From positions 20,960 to 84,959 of the forward strand of contig NZ_FQVJ01000015.1 in the NCBI RefSeq assembly GCF_900129125.1: a stretch of DNA of 64,000 nucleotides, written 5' to 3'. This DNA is from Acidocella aminolytica 101 = DSM 11237 (GTDB lineage Bacteria; Pseudomonadota; Alphaproteobacteria; Acetobacterales; Acetobacteraceae). Positions 45,000 to 53,684 of this stretch are shown here, in pieces; the stretch's first letter is position 1; each line of letters begins with the position of its first letter. The position numbers and the translations under genes are program-made. The notes under the pieces are model-generated. The model ran no database searches. It was not told where the DNA came from and saw nothing but the letters and a program-made list of their open reading frames with translations.

Positions 45000-46021
45000 G
45001 CGCCTGAAACACCCGCCTCGGTAAAGGTGGACATGCCATTATGCGCCGCCAGCGCCGCGCGCACCACGCCCAGCGCCACGGCGGCGCCGCTGCCTTCGCC
45101 CAGCCGCATCTCCAGCGCCAGTAGCGGCGTTTTCTCCAGCCTTTCCAGCAGGCGCCGGTGCCCTGGCTCTGCGCTCACATGCCCGGCCAGGCAATGCGCC
45201 AGCGCGTCACCGCCCAGCGTCTCCAGCACGGCGGCGGCGGCGGTGCAGATAAACCCGTCCAGCAGCACCGGAATCCGGTTGGCCCGCGCCGCCAGAATTG
45301 CCCCGCAAATCGCCGCCTGCTCGCGCCCGCCAAAGGCTGCCAGCACCGCCAGCCCGTCGCCGCGCACCGCTTGGTGCAGCGCCACCCCGGCCTCAATCGC
45401 TTGAATCTTCCGGCTCATCCCGTCTTTGTCCGCGCCCGTGCCGGGTCCGGCCCAATCCGTTGCGTTGCCGCCAAACAGGGCCGTCGCCAGCGCCGCCGCC
45501 ACGGTGGAATTGCCAATGCCCATCTCGCCCAGCAGCAGAATATCCGCGTTCTTGTCCACGGCGTCAGCGCCCTGGACCATTGCTGCCAACACCTCGGCCT
45601 CGCTCATCGCCGGGCCTTGAGTGAAGTCCCCCGTCGGGCGGTCCAGCGCCAGCGCCAGCACGGAAAGCGCTGCCCCGCTCGCCCGGCACAGCTGGTTCAC
45701 TGCCGCGCCCCCCGCCTCAAAATTCGCCACCATTTGCACGGTGACCTCTTGCGGATACGGGTTCACACCTTGCGCGCACACGCCATGATTCCCCGCGAAC
45801 ACCAGCGCCTGCGCCGTGTTGATCTCCGGCCGCGCAGTGCCGCGCCACCCGGCCATGAACACCGCCACGTCCTCCAACCGCCCGAGCGAGCCTGGCGGCT
45901 TGGTCAATTGTTCCTGCCGTCCCCGCGCGGCGGTCGCCGCCATTGCGTCAAAGCCGGGCAGCGCAGCCAGCCGCCCCCGCAATTCGGCAAAAGACACCGC
46001 CGGAAAAAGGGAAACATCCAT
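44996..46021 (-). CDS. cobU: Nicotinate-nucleotide-dimethylbenzimidazole phosphoribosyltransferase
   Basis: This enzyme (CobU in Pseudomonas naming, CobT in Salmonella; 341 aa) activates 5,6-dimethylbenzimidazole to alpha-ribazole phosphate. Family motifs include LTKPPGSLGRLEDVAVFMAGW near residue 40, FAGNHGVCAQGVNPYP, and GEMGIGNSTVAAAL; a Glu near the C-terminus is catalytic in the family. With bluB and cobV in the same region the lower-ligand path is complete here. It lies between cobP (22 bases upstream) and cobV (overlapping). Confidence 0.95.
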   Translation of the reverse strand: MDVSLFPAVSFAELRGRLAALPGFDAMAATAARGRQEQLTKPPGSLGRLEDVAVFMAGWRGTARPEINTAQALVFAGNHGVCAQGVNPYPQEVTVQMVANFEAGGAAVNQLCRASGAALSVLALALDRPTGDFTQGPAMSEAEVLAAMVQGADAVDKNADILLLGEMGIGNSTVAAALATALFGGNATDWAGPGTGADKDGMSRKIQAIEAGVALHQAVRGDGLAVLAAFGGREQAAICGAILAARANRIPVLLDGFICTAAAAVLETLGGDALAHCLAGHVSAEPGHRRLLERLEKTPLLALEMRLGEGSGAAVALGVVRAALAAHNGMSTFTEAGVSGA

Positions 46022-46043
46022 CTTCAGTCCAGTCCTTCAAAAA

Positions 46044-46544
46044 TCACTTCACCCGCAGCGGATAGCCGGAAACAACCAGCTGCACCTCATCCGCCACCTG
46101 CGCAACGCACTGGTTCAGTCGCCCCGCCGCATCCCGGAACCGCCGCGCCAGCCTGTTTTCCGGCACAATGCCCATGCCGACCTCATTGGTCACGAAAATC
46201 ACCGGCGATTGCTGGCCCCGCACCGCCTCGCCCAGGCGGGCCGCCGCTGCGTCCAGGTCCTGTTCCGCGAACATCAGGTTTGAGAGCCATAGCGTCAGGC
46301 AGTCCACCAGCCGGGGGCCTTCGCCATCGCTGGCCGCCAGCGCGCCCGCCAGATCCAGCGGCGCTTCAATCTCCCGCCAGGGTGGCCCGCGCCGGGCCCG
46401 GTGCGCGGCGATTCGCGCTGTCATTTCTTCATCCCCCGCTTCGGCGGTGGCGATATAGCAAGGCGTGCCCGGCAGCGCCAAAGCCCGGCTTTCAGCATAC
46501 GCACTTTTGCCGGAGCGCGCGCCGCCTGTGACGAGAATCATCAT
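46044..46544 (-). CDS. cobP: Adenosylcobinamide kinase / GTP:adenosylcobinamide-phosphate guanylyltransferase
   Basis: CobP (Salmonella CobU) phosphorylates adenosylcobinamide and attaches GMP. The start is placed at 46544 (MMILVTGGARSGKSAYAE; 46541 is equally possible) because the P-loop GGARSGKS is normally at the very N-terminus; the product is about 166 residues. Also present are IATAEAGDEEMTARIAAHRARRG and FVTNEVGMGIVPENRLARRFRD, the nucleotide-binding and C-terminal motifs. It is divergent from the phosphatase gene across 68 bases. Confidence 0.94.
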   Translation of the reverse strand: MMILVTGGARSGKSAYAESRALALPGTPCYIATAEAGDEEMTARIAAHRARRGPPWREIEAPLDLAGALAASDGEGPRLVDCLTLWLSNLMFAEQDLDAAAARLGEAVRGQQSPVIFVTNEVGMGIVPENRLARRFRDAAGRLNQCVAQVADEVQLVVSGYPLRVK

Positions 46545-46570
46545 GCCGGGCTGATACCAAACATCATTCG

Positions 46571-46589
46571 GCGGGCTTGAAAAGCCCGC
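46571..46589. promoter_or_regulatory. Perfect inverted repeat between divergent cob operons
   Basis: GCGGGCTT and AAGCCCGC form a perfect 8-bp dyad with a 3-base spacer, in the 68-base interval between cobP (start 46544, minus) and the phosphatase gene (start 46613, plus). It could be an operator for both, or a hairpin in the phosphatase transcript leader. There is no room for a cobalamin riboswitch here. Confidence 0.4.
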
Positions 46590-46612
46590 TGCCGCCTGCT
46601 TCACGCCACAGC

Positions 46613-47191
46613 ATGTCCTGCCTCCTGCTCATCCGCCACGCGTCATCCGCCGCCCAGGGGCGCCTTGCCGGGCGGCTGGATGTCCCAGCTGAGCCGTTGG
46701 CGCCCGAACAGTTGGCAGCGGCCCGCCAGCGCCTTGCATTGTTCTGCCCAGGCCCGGCCCGGCTGCTCACCAGCCCCTTGCAACGCTGCCGCCAGACCGC
46801 CCAGGCTTTGTTCCCCACCCGCCCGGCCGATGCCGACCCACGCCTGCGCGAGCAGGATTTCGGCGCGTGGGAGGGGCAGCAGGCTGAAAGCTTGCCGGAT
46901 CTAGGCCCCCTCAGCCGCGTCGCTTTGGCCGCGCATTGCCCGCCGGGGGGCGAAAGCTTCCTTGCCCTCACGGCCCGCGCGGCCCCGGCCCTGCAAGAGA
47001 TCGCCACTCACGGCCCGGCCATTCTCATCACTCACGCGGGGGTGATCCGCGCTGCGCTCGGGCTGGCGCTGGGCGTACCTGCCTCCGCCCTAGGCTTTGA
47101 AATCGCCCCGCTCTCCGCCACGCGGGTCACGCTGTTGCCGGGAGGGCAATGGTCCATCGGCTTCACCAACCTTGCTCTGGCCGCGCCATGA
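46613..47191 (+). CDS. Histidine phosphatase, probable alpha-ribazole phosphatase
   Basis: A 192-residue histidine phosphatase-superfamily protein with the catalytic RHA(S) motif in LLLIRHASSAAQGRLAGRLD, plus LREQDFGAWEGQ and the second histidine in ILITHAGVIRAALG. Next to cobP and cobD it is probably the alpha-ribazole-5'-phosphate phosphatase (CobC in Salmonella naming) that works in nucleotide-loop assembly. The start at 46613 (MSCLLLIRHAS) gives the normal N-terminus; the stop overlaps cobD as ATGA. Confidence 0.87.
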   Translation: MSCLLLIRHASSAAQGRLAGRLDVPAEPLAPEQLAAARQRLALFCPGPARLLTSPLQRCRQTAQALFPTRPADADPRLREQDFGAWEGQQAESLPDLGPLSRVALAAHCPPGGESFLALTARAAPALQEIATHGPAILITHAGVIRAALGLALGVPASALGFEIAPLSATRVTLLPGGQWSIGFTNLALAAP

Positions 47192-48123
47192 GCCCGCATC
47201 CCGTCGCCATGTTGCTGGCCTTGGCGCTGGACGCGCTTATTGGCTGGCCTGATGCGTTTTACCGAGGCATCGGCCATCCGGTCACCTGGTGCGGGGCGCT
47301 GATCTCAAAGCTTGACCAACGCTGGAACCACGGCCGCCCCCTTGCCCGGCGCCTCAAGGGGTTTGTCGCGGGGCTGCTGGTGATCGCGCTTTGCACCGCC
47401 GCCGCCGCCGTGCTGCAGAGCATGGCCTGGCCGGTGCTCACTGCCCTCCTGGCCTGGCCGCTCATCGCCGCGCGCAGCTTGCACAGCCATGTGGCGGCGG
47501 TGGGCAAGCCGCTCCTCAAGGGCGATCTGTCCGCGGCGCGGCGGGAGGTCGCCAAAATCGTCGGGCGTGACCCGGCCCTGCTGGACGCATCGGGCATCGC
47601 CCGCGCCGCGTTGGAAAGTCTGGCTGAAAACGCCTCAGACGGCATCATCGCCCCGCTTTTCTGGGGCGCGTTGTTTGGCCTGCCGGGGATCGCCGCCTAC
47701 AAGGCCATCAACACGCTGGATTCCATGCTCGGCCACCGCTCACCCCGCTACCGCGCCTTCGGCTGGGCCGCCGCCCGGATTGATGACCTCGCCAATCTCA
47801 TTCCCGCGCGCCTCACTGCCTTGCTGTTCGCCTTGGCGACGGACCGCAAGAAAGCGGCTCTGCAAACCGCTTGGCGCGATGCTCGGCGCCACCGCTCCCC
47901 CAATGGCGGCTGGCCCGAGGCGGCCATGGCAGGGGCGCTTGGCCTGCGCTTGTCCGGCCCGCGCATTTACGGCAACGAGGTAGCCAACGAACCCTGGATC
48001 AACGCCGCCGGCCGCGACCCAGGGGCGGAGGATATTCATGCGGGGCTAGCCCTTTACCGGCGGATGCTGATTCTGTCGGCCGCGCTTCTGGGGCTAACCA
48101 GCTTATTGTGGGGCTTGAAATGA
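47188..48123 (+). CDS. cobD: Adenosylcobinamide-phosphate synthase CobD/CbiB
   Basis: CobD (CbiB in Salmonella; 311 aa) is an integral membrane protein that attaches aminopropanol (phosphate) to adenosylcobyric acid. Family motifs are DALIGWPDAFYRGIGHPVTW (about 10-30), ARAALESLAENASDGIIAPLFWGALFGLPG (about 145-175), and AYKAINTLDSMLGHRSPRY, with RLTALLFALA after. The start overlaps the phosphatase stop as ATGA, and its stop overlaps the next gene as ATGA. Confidence 0.95.
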   Translation: MSPHPVAMLLALALDALIGWPDAFYRGIGHPVTWCGALISKLDQRWNHGRPLARRLKGFVAGLLVIALCTAAAAVLQSMAWPVLTALLAWPLIAARSLHSHVAAVGKPLLKGDLSAARREVAKIVGRDPALLDASGIARAALESLAENASDGIIAPLFWGALFGLPGIAAYKAINTLDSMLGHRSPRYRAFGWAAARIDDLANLIPARLTALLFALATDRKKAALQTAWRDARRHRSPNGGWPEAAMAGALGLRLSGPRIYGNEVANEPWINAAGRDPGAEDIHAGLALYRRMLILSAALLGLTSLLWGLK

Positions 48124-49091
48124 AACGCGACCATGGTGGAAATCTGGACTGGGCGGTAGCCCAATATGGCGGCACCCGGGCGGGCTGGGTTGACCTGTCC
48201 ACCGGCATCAACCGCCAGCCTTACAAGGTGCCGGACATTTCCCCGGATGCCTGGACGGCCTTGCCCACCGCCAGCGCCACTGCCCGGCTCATCGCAACCG
48301 CGCGCGCCTCCTACAACACCCAGGGCGCGGTGCTGCCTCTGGCGGGAGCGCAGGCGGCCATCCAGCTTATCCCGCTGCTTTCCAAGCCGGGTAAGGCACG
48401 GATCATGTCCCCGACTTATAACGAACACGCCGCCGCCCTGCGCGCTCTAGGCTGGCAGGTGGAGGAAGCCGCCACGGCGGCGGACACGGCTGGAGCGGAC
48501 CTCGCGGTTATCGTGAATCCGAATAACCCGGATGGGCGTTATCACGACCCGCAATCGCTTCTGGCGCTGCTGCCCCAGGTCGGGCGGTTGGTGGTGGATG
48601 AGAGTTTTGGTGACCCGTACCCGGACCTCTCCTTGACGCCGGCAGCTGGGCGGGCTGGTCTGGTGGTGCTGCGCTCCTTCGGCAAGTTTTATGGTCTGGC
48701 GGGGATGCGCCTTGGCTTCGCGCTGGGAAGCGAGGCGGATATCACCGCTTTGTCCCAGCTTGCGGGCCCCTGGCCAGTTTGCGGCCCGGCGCTGGAGATT
48801 GGCGCCGCGGCGCTGGCGGATACGCAATGGGCCAAGGCCAGCACGGCCCGGCTGATGGCCGAGATTGCCCGCATGGATGAGCTGGCCGCCCAGGCGGGCT
48901 GGAGCGTTGTTGGCGGCACCTGCCTGTTCCGGCTCTATGACGCGCCGGATGCCGCCGCCGCGCAGGCGAAGCTGGCGGCGCATCATATCTGGTCGCGTAT
49001 CTTTCCCTATTCCGGCACATGGATCCGGCTAGGGATGCCCGGCACGGCGGCCGAATGGTCGCGGCTGGGTGCCGCCATGGCGGGGCAATAA
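48120..49091 (+). CDS. cobC: Threonine-phosphate decarboxylase / CobC-like aminotransferase
   Basis: A 323-residue PLP enzyme of aminotransferase class I/II, matching CobC in Pseudomonas naming (CobD in Salmonella), which makes (R)-1-aminopropan-2-ol phosphate from threonine phosphate. N-terminal HGGNLDWAVAQYGG and WVDLSTGINRQPY are typical, followed by VNPNNPDGR and the PLP lysine in SFGKFYGLAGMRLGF. Start at 48120 chosen by the ATGA overlap with cobD; the frame is open further upstream but that is cobD sequence. Its stop and the bluB start share a base (TAATG). Confidence 0.93.
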   Translation: MKRDHGGNLDWAVAQYGGTRAGWVDLSTGINRQPYKVPDISPDAWTALPTASATARLIATARASYNTQGAVLPLAGAQAAIQLIPLLSKPGKARIMSPTYNEHAAALRALGWQVEEAATAADTAGADLAVIVNPNNPDGRYHDPQSLLALLPQVGRLVVDESFGDPYPDLSLTPAAGRAGLVVLRSFGKFYGLAGMRLGFALGSEADITALSQLAGPWPVCGPALEIGAAALADTQWAKASTARLMAEIARMDELAAQAGWSVVGGTCLFRLYDAPDAAAAQAKLAAHHIWSRIFPYSGTWIRLGMPGTAAEWSRLGAAMAGQ

Positions 49092-49714
49092 TGGAGTTTG
49101 GCCCGCGACAGGCCGCGACCCTGGCCGAGATTATGCTCTGGCGGCGGGATGTACGGCATTTCCTGACTGACCCGGTACCCGAAACGGTGCTGGAGCGGCT
49201 GCGTTTGGCGATGGACCACGCACCTTCTGTCGGTAATGCCCGGCCCTGGCGGGTGTTGCGGGTGGAAAGCACGGACTTGCGCGGCGCGGTGCGCGCGGAG
49301 TTTGAGCGCTGCAACCAGGACGCCGCCGCGCATTATGCGGGGCCCCAGGCCGAGGCGTATGCCAAGCTGAAGCTGGCCGGGCTGGATGCGGCCCCTGTGC
49401 AACTCGCGGTGTTTACCGATACAGACCCCGAGGCCGGGCACAGGCTGGGCCGCGCCACCATGGACCTGACCTTGCAGCAATCCACCGCTATGGCGATCTT
49501 CGCGCTCTGGCTGGCGGCGCGGGCGGAGAATCTGGGTGTAGGGGCAGTTTCAATTTTGATGCCCCGTGTGATGGAGCGGCTGTTCAAGGTGCCGGAACGC
49601 TGGGAGTTCTCGGCTTATCTGTGCATTGGCAAACCGGCCTTTACCGACGACACTCCCCTGCTGCACCGGGCCGCCTGGCAGGAGAATGAGGAGACGGTGT
49701 GGGAGCGGCGGTAG
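49091..49714 (+). CDS. bluB: 5,6-Dimethylbenzimidazole synthase BluB
   Basis: BluB (207 aa) makes the lower ligand 5,6-dimethylbenzimidazole from reduced FMN and O2, cannibalising the flavin. It is a nitroreductase-like fold: LWRRDVRHFLTDPVPETVLERL and APSVGNARPWRVLRV near the N-terminus are specific for BluB, and the segment ending GAVSILMPRVMERLFKVP is found in the C-terminal half. The start at 49091 overlaps the cobC stop (TAATG). Its last 74 bases overlap the convergent hydrolase gene. Confidence 0.94.
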   Translation: MEFGPRQAATLAEIMLWRRDVRHFLTDPVPETVLERLRLAMDHAPSVGNARPWRVLRVESTDLRGAVRAEFERCNQDAAAHYAGPQAEAYAKLKLAGLDAAPVQLAVFTDTDPEAGHRLGRATMDLTLQQSTAMAIFALWLAARAENLGVGAVSILMPRVMERLFKVPERWEFSAYLCIGKPAFTDDTPLLHRAAWQENEETVWERR

Positions 49715-50420
49715 CGGGCGCGGGGGCTAAAGCCGCCAGCGTTTCCGCCAGTTTTTCCGGCATTGAGAAAAACGGCGAATGGTCCGCGGGCAGGCTCAGA
49801 ACCGGCGCGCAGGGCAGGGCGGTTTGCATGACCCGTTGCAGGGCAAGCGGCACCACGCGGTCCTGCGTGCATTCAATGTAGGCCCGGGGCACGCGGCCTA
49901 GCTGCGCTGGTGTAACGGTTGCGGCGGCGGAAAAGGTTCCCAGAGGCTCCGGGTGCAGCCGCGCGGCGGCCTGTTTTGCTGTCTCCGGGTCGGCCAGGGG
50001 GTAGAAGCGGGACATGGTTGCCTCCGCAGCGACAGTCAGGCATCGCCCGCGCGCGGGGCGGAGATAATCCGGCTCGCCCCCGGCCTCGGGCCGGGTGAAG
50101 GTGCTTTGCATATTCTGCCCGGCTGGAAGCAAAAAAGCGGTGAGATAGACCAACTGGCGGATTGCTTGCGGGGCCAACGCGGCAGCCTCTGAAATCACGA
50201 GCCCACCCCGGCTATGGCCAACGAGTATGACCGGTTCCGGGGCCGCGTGTGCCAGCGTGGCAATCTGCCGTGCCCAGAGCGGCAAGGGATTGGCGCCGGG
50301 CGGCACATCATCTAGGTCCGGCGTCAGCACGCTGTGGCCGGCTTTTTCAAGGCGTGTCGTCACGCTTTCCCAGCACCAGGCGCCATGCCAGGCGCCGGGG
50401 ACAAGCAGAAAGATGGCCAT
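49641..50420 (-). CDS. Alpha/beta-fold hydrolase
   Basis: A 259-residue alpha/beta hydrolase with nucleophile S70 in VGHSRGGLV, an acid in ECTQDRVVP and a histidine in PADHSPFFSMPEKL, complete for a catalytic triad; the oxyanion region is GAWHGAWCW. It resembles the esterase/hydroxynitrile lyase-like group (salicylate-methyl-esterase-like), but the substrate is unknown. The last ~25 residues, after LAALAPA, are a low-complexity Ala/Pro/Ser tail encoded antisense to bluB, so the 3' end may be a late extension. Start shares bases with the upstream gene's stop (TAATG), indicating an operon. Confidence 0.85.
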   Translation of the reverse strand: MAIFLLVPGAWHGAWCWESVTTRLEKAGHSVLTPDLDDVPPGANPLPLWARQIATLAHAAPEPVILVGHSRGGLVISEAAALAPQAIRQLVYLTAFLLPAGQNMQSTFTRPEAGGEPDYLRPARGRCLTVAAEATMSRFYPLADPETAKQAAARLHPEPLGTFSAAATVTPAQLGRVPRAYIECTQDRVVPLALQRVMQTALPCAPVLSLPADHSPFFSMPEKLAETLAALAPAPATAAPTPSPHSPARRPGAAGECRR

Positions 50421-51208
50421 TATGCGGAGAGCGGGCGGTAAAGTTCCGGGCGACGGTCTTTAAAGAACGGATCAGCTTGGCGCACGGCCTCATGGTGGGC
50501 GGGGTCGGTGTCCGCGAAGAGCATCTCCTCCCCCGTGCCCGCCAAGGCCAGCACCGCGCCGTCGGGGCCGCAAATGCTGGACAGCCCGATATAACCCAGC
50601 CCGTTCTCCGCGCCGGAATGGTTGGCATAGGCGATATAAACCTGGTTTTCATAAGCCCGGGTGGGGATAACGTGGCGCGCCACCTGCTCGTAAGGTGCCA
50701 TCTGCGCGGTGGGGATCAGGATTATATCCGCCCCGGCCAGGGCCAAGCACCGGGCGGGTTCAGGGAATTCGATATCGTAGCAGATCAGCAGCCCGATTTT
50801 GACGCCATTAAAGCTCACCACCGGGAAATCCGTGCCGGTGTGTTTGAACATCTGCCGGTCAAGGTCTCCGAACAGGTGGGTTTTGCGGTAATTCAGCAAA
50901 ATTTCCCCATCCGGGCCGATCAGTACCGCAGCGTTGGAGACATTGTCCCCCACACGCTCCGGGTAGCCGAACACCAGAGCGATGTTCAGCGCCTTCGCGG
51001 TTTCTTGTGCCGGGGCCAAGTCGGATGGTGGAAGGGCCTGGGCAAATGCGGCGGCGGCGCCGATATTATAGCCCGAGAGATACATCTCCGGCAGGATCAG
51101 CAGATCCGCCCCGTGCGCCTTGGCCTTGTGGGCTTGTGCGTGCAGGTGAGCGAAGCCAGCTTGGACATCATTCAGGCAGCCAGGGCCTTGGTAAAGGGCG
51201 ATTTTCAT
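50420..51208 (-). CDS. Carbon-nitrogen hydrolase (nitrilase superfamily)
   Basis: A 262-residue amidohydrolase of the nitrilase superfamily. The catalytic triad is E41 (LILPEMYLSGY), K109 (LNYRKTHLFGD) and C143 (LLICYDIEFPE). The start at 51208 (MKIALYQGPGCLND) gives the usual N-terminus; the frame is open farther upstream but without support. R-amidase- or aliphatic-amidase-like activity is likely, with an unknown amide substrate. Coupled to the downstream hydrolase by a TAATG overlap. Confidence 0.88.
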   Translation of the reverse strand: MKIALYQGPGCLNDVQAGFAHLHAQAHKAKAHGADLLILPEMYLSGYNIGAAAAFAQALPPSDLAPAQETAKALNIALVFGYPERVGDNVSNAAVLIGPDGEILLNYRKTHLFGDLDRQMFKHTGTDFPVVSFNGVKIGLLICYDIEFPEPARCLALAGADIILIPTAQMAPYEQVARHVIPTRAYENQVYIAYANHSGAENGLGYIGLSSICGPDGAVLALAGTGEEMLFADTDPAHHEAVRQADPFFKDRRPELYRPLSA

Positions 51209-51273
51209 GCATAGCAGCCTAGCGCCGGGACGCCTTGGTTGAAAGAGGGCAAAAAACCGGATAAACCCCGCCC

Positions 51274-51299
51274 GCCGGCACCCCTGGAGGCCGGCTTTT
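51274..51299 (+). promoter_or_regulatory. Hairpin with T-tract in the rplY leader
   Basis: GCCGGC (51274-51279) pairs with GCCGGC (51290-51295) across a 10-base loop and is followed by TTTTGTTGTTT. It lies 22 bases before the L25 start on the same strand, with a plausible weak promoter upstream (TTGAAA at 51239, 17 bases, TAAACC at 51262). It looks like an attenuator or a leader hairpin; it is not an end-of-gene terminator because no plus-strand gene precedes it. Confidence 0.4.
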
Positions 51300-51320
51300 G
51301 TTGTTTGTATGGAGCTAAAA

Positions 51321-51962
51321 ATGGCCGAATTTGAATTGATTGAGGCCTCTGCTCGTTCGCGTGCCGGCAAGGGGGTGGCGCGGGCGACGAGGCGTGAGGG
51401 CAAAGTGCCCGCCGTGATTTATGGTGCCCGTCAGGAGCCCGCGCTGATCGCGTTGGACCCGCGTACCGTGATGAAGGAGCTGAAGCGCGGCGGTTGGCGC
51501 TCGCGTCTCTATGAGATTGACGTGGCTGGCACCAAGACCCGTGCGCTGATGCGCGACGTGTCTTTTCACCCCGTTACCGACCAGCCGGAGCACGTGGACT
51601 TCCAGCGCCTGGTCGCCGGTGAGCCGGTGAAGGTTGCGGTGGCCGTGCACTTCCTGAACGAGGGCACCTCCCCGGGCCTGAAGCGCGGCGGCGTGCTGAA
51701 TGTTGTGCGCCACAAGGTTGAGGTGATCGTGGATGCTGACCACATCCCCGAGAAGTTCGAGATTGACCTCAACACGCTCGACATTAACGACAACGTGCGC
51801 TGGCACGACCTGAAGGGCAGCGAGAACTGCAAGCCGGTGATCACGGGCCGCGACTTCGTGATCGCGACCATTGCCCCGCCGCTGGTCTCCGCCGAGCAGG
51901 TTGCCGCTGAGGCCGCCGCCGCCGCCGCGGCGGCGCCGGCCAAGGGTGGCAAGAAGAAGTAA
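51321..51962 (+). CDS. rplY: 50S ribosomal protein L25 (Ctc form)
   Basis: L25 (213 aa, long Ctc type) binds 5S rRNA. The N-terminal L25 domain (1-90, [24 protein letters not shown]) is followed by a TL5/Ctc C-terminal beta domain and an alanine/lysine-rich tail (about 190-213). GGAG at 51311-51314 precedes the ATG at 51321 by six bases and decides that start over an upstream in-frame ATG at 51309. It heads a plus-strand cluster with pth and ychF, a common arrangement. Confidence 0.95.
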   Translation: MAEFELIEASARSRAGKGVARATRREGKVPAVIYGARQEPALIALDPRTVMKELKRGGWRSRLYEIDVAGTKTRALMRDVSFHPVTDQPEHVDFQRLVAGEPVKVAVAVHFLNEGTSPGLKRGGVLNVVRHKVEVIVDADHIPEKFEIDLNTLDINDNVRWHDLKGSENCKPVITGRDFVIATIAPPLVSAEQVAAEAAAAAAAAPAKGGKKK

Positions 51963-51981
51963 CGACTGATCGCGCCGCGCC

Positions 51982-52560
51982 ATGCTGCTTTGGGTTGGAC
52001 TTGGAAACCCGGAACCGGGCATGGCGCGGCAGCGTCATAATATTGGCTTCATGGCTGTGGAAGCGATTGCCGCCCGCCATGGTTTTTCCCCTTGGAAGGT
52101 CCGCTTTAAAGGCTTGACCGCCGAGGGGCGCATCGGGACACAGAAAATTCTGTTGTTGAAACCGATGACCTATATGAATTTGTCCGGCGAGGCGGTGCGG
52201 GAAGCCGCGTTTTTTTACAAGATCGCGCCAGCGGACATCACTTTATTCCATGACGAGCTTGATCTGGCGCCGGGCAAGGTCCGCGTGAAAAAAGGTCGCG
52301 GCAATGCCGGCCATAATGGGCTGCGCAGCACGGACCGGCATCTTTCCACGCCGGATTACTGGCGGGTGCGGCTGGGGATTGGCCATCCTGGTGACAAGGC
52401 GCGGGTAACCGGCCATGTGCTGGGGGATTTTTCCAAAGCGGACAAGGACTGGCTGGAGCCGTTGCTGGACGCGGTGGCGGACAGCGCCGCCTTGCTGGCC
52501 GATGGCAAGCCGGAAGATTTCATGACCCGCGTCGCGCGGGTGAGCGGGGAGCAGAAATAA
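51982..52560 (+). CDS. pth: Peptidyl-tRNA hydrolase
   Basis: Pth (192 aa) cleaves the ester bond of peptidyl-tRNA released from stalled ribosomes. N10 and catalytic H19 are in LGNPEPGMARQRHNIGFM, followed by LLLKPMTYMNLSGEAV, FHDELDLAPGKVRVKKGRGNAGHNGLRS and RVRLGIGHPG, all hallmarks. The stop codon and the next gene's start share a base (TAATG). It follows rplY by 19 bases. Confidence 0.96.
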   Translation: MLLWVGLGNPEPGMARQRHNIGFMAVEAIAARHGFSPWKVRFKGLTAEGRIGTQKILLLKPMTYMNLSGEAVREAAFFYKIAPADITLFHDELDLAPGKVRVKKGRGNAGHNGLRSTDRHLSTPDYWRVRLGIGHPGDKARVTGHVLGDFSKADKDWLEPLLDAVADSAALLADGKPEDFMTRVARVSGEQK

Positions 52561-53654
52561 TGGGGTTTAATTGCGGGATTGTGGGGCTTCCGAATGTCGG
52601 CAAATCCACTCTGTTCAACGCGCTCACCGCCACGGTGGCGGCGCAGGCGGCGAATTATCCGTTCTGCACCATCGAGCCGAATACCGGCCGGGTGGCGGTG
52701 CCGGATAAGCGGATGCAGGCGCTGGCCGAGATCGGCAAGAGCCAGAAGCTTGTGCCGACTAGCCTGGAGTTTGTGGACATTGCCGGGCTGGTGCGCGGTG
52801 CCTCCAAGGGAGAGGGGCTGGGCAACCAATTTCTCGCCAATATCCGCGAAGTGGATGCCATTGTGCATGTGCTGCGCTGCTTCGAGGATGACGACGTGAC
52901 CCATGTGGAAGGCTCGGTGGACCCGATCCGCGATGCGGAGACGGTGGAAACCGAGCTGATGCTGGCGGATTTGGAAAGCCTGACCAAGCGCGTGCCGCTC
53001 CTGCAGAAAAAAGCCAAGAGCAACGACAAGCAGGCCGCCGCCGAGCTGGAGCTGATTGAGCCGCTGATCAAGGCGCTGGAAGACGGTAAACCGGTGCGCG
53101 CGGCGATCCCCAAAGGTGAGGAGGAGGCGGTGAAGCGCTTGAACCTGCTTACCTCCAAGCCGGTGCTGTATGTGTGCAACGTGGAAGAAGCCGCCGCCGC
53201 CACGGGCAACGCGCAATCTGCTCGCGTGGCCGAGATGGCCGCTACCCAGGGGGCGGCGTATGTGATTATCTCCGCCGCCATTGAGGCGGAGGTGAGCCAG
53301 CTGCCGGAAGAAGACCGCGCCGGGTTCCTGGCGGATTTGGGGCTGGAGGATTCCGGGCTGGACCGCATTATCCGCGCCGGGTACGGGCTGCTGGGGCTGA
53401 TCACCTATTTCACTGTAGGGCCGAAGGAAACGCGGGCCTGGACGATTGTGAAAGGTACCAAGGCGCCGGGCGCGGCGGGTGTGATTCATGGTGATTTCGA
53501 GCGCGGATTCATCGCGGCGGAAACCATCGGCTATGACGATTATATCGCGAATAAGGGCGAGGCCGGGGCGCGTGAAACCGGCAAGCTGCGTGTGGAAGGC
53601 AAGGAATACATCGTGAAGGATGGCGATGTGATGCTGTTCCGCTTCAACGTGTAA
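52560..53654 (+). CDS. ychF: Redox-regulated ATPase/GTPase YchF (OLA1 family)
   Basis: YchF (364 aa) is an Obg-family P-loop protein that prefers ATP and binds the ribosome. The G1 motif GLPNVGKSTLFNALT starts near residue 8, G3 is VDIAGLVRGASKGEGLGNQFL, and the nucleotide-specificity motif is the YchF-type NxxE (YVCNVEEA) rather than NKxD. A C-terminal TGS-like region ends in VKDGDVMLFRFNV. Coupled to pth; an intrinsic terminator follows at 53685. Confidence 0.96.
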   Translation: MGFNCGIVGLPNVGKSTLFNALTATVAAQAANYPFCTIEPNTGRVAVPDKRMQALAEIGKSQKLVPTSLEFVDIAGLVRGASKGEGLGNQFLANIREVDAIVHVLRCFEDDDVTHVEGSVDPIRDAETVETELMLADLESLTKRVPLLQKKAKSNDKQAAAELELIEPLIKALEDGKPVRAAIPKGEEEAVKRLNLLTSKPVLYVCNVEEAAAATGNAQSARVAEMAATQGAAYVIISAAIEAEVSQLPEEDRAGFLADLGLEDSGLDRIIRAGYGLLGLITYFTVGPKETRAWTIVKGTKAPGAAGVIHGDFERGFIAAETIGYDDYIANKGEAGARETGKLRVEGKEYIVKDGDVMLFRFNV

Positions 53655-53684
53655 AAAGCGCTTAAAATCTCTAGCTGTTTTAAA

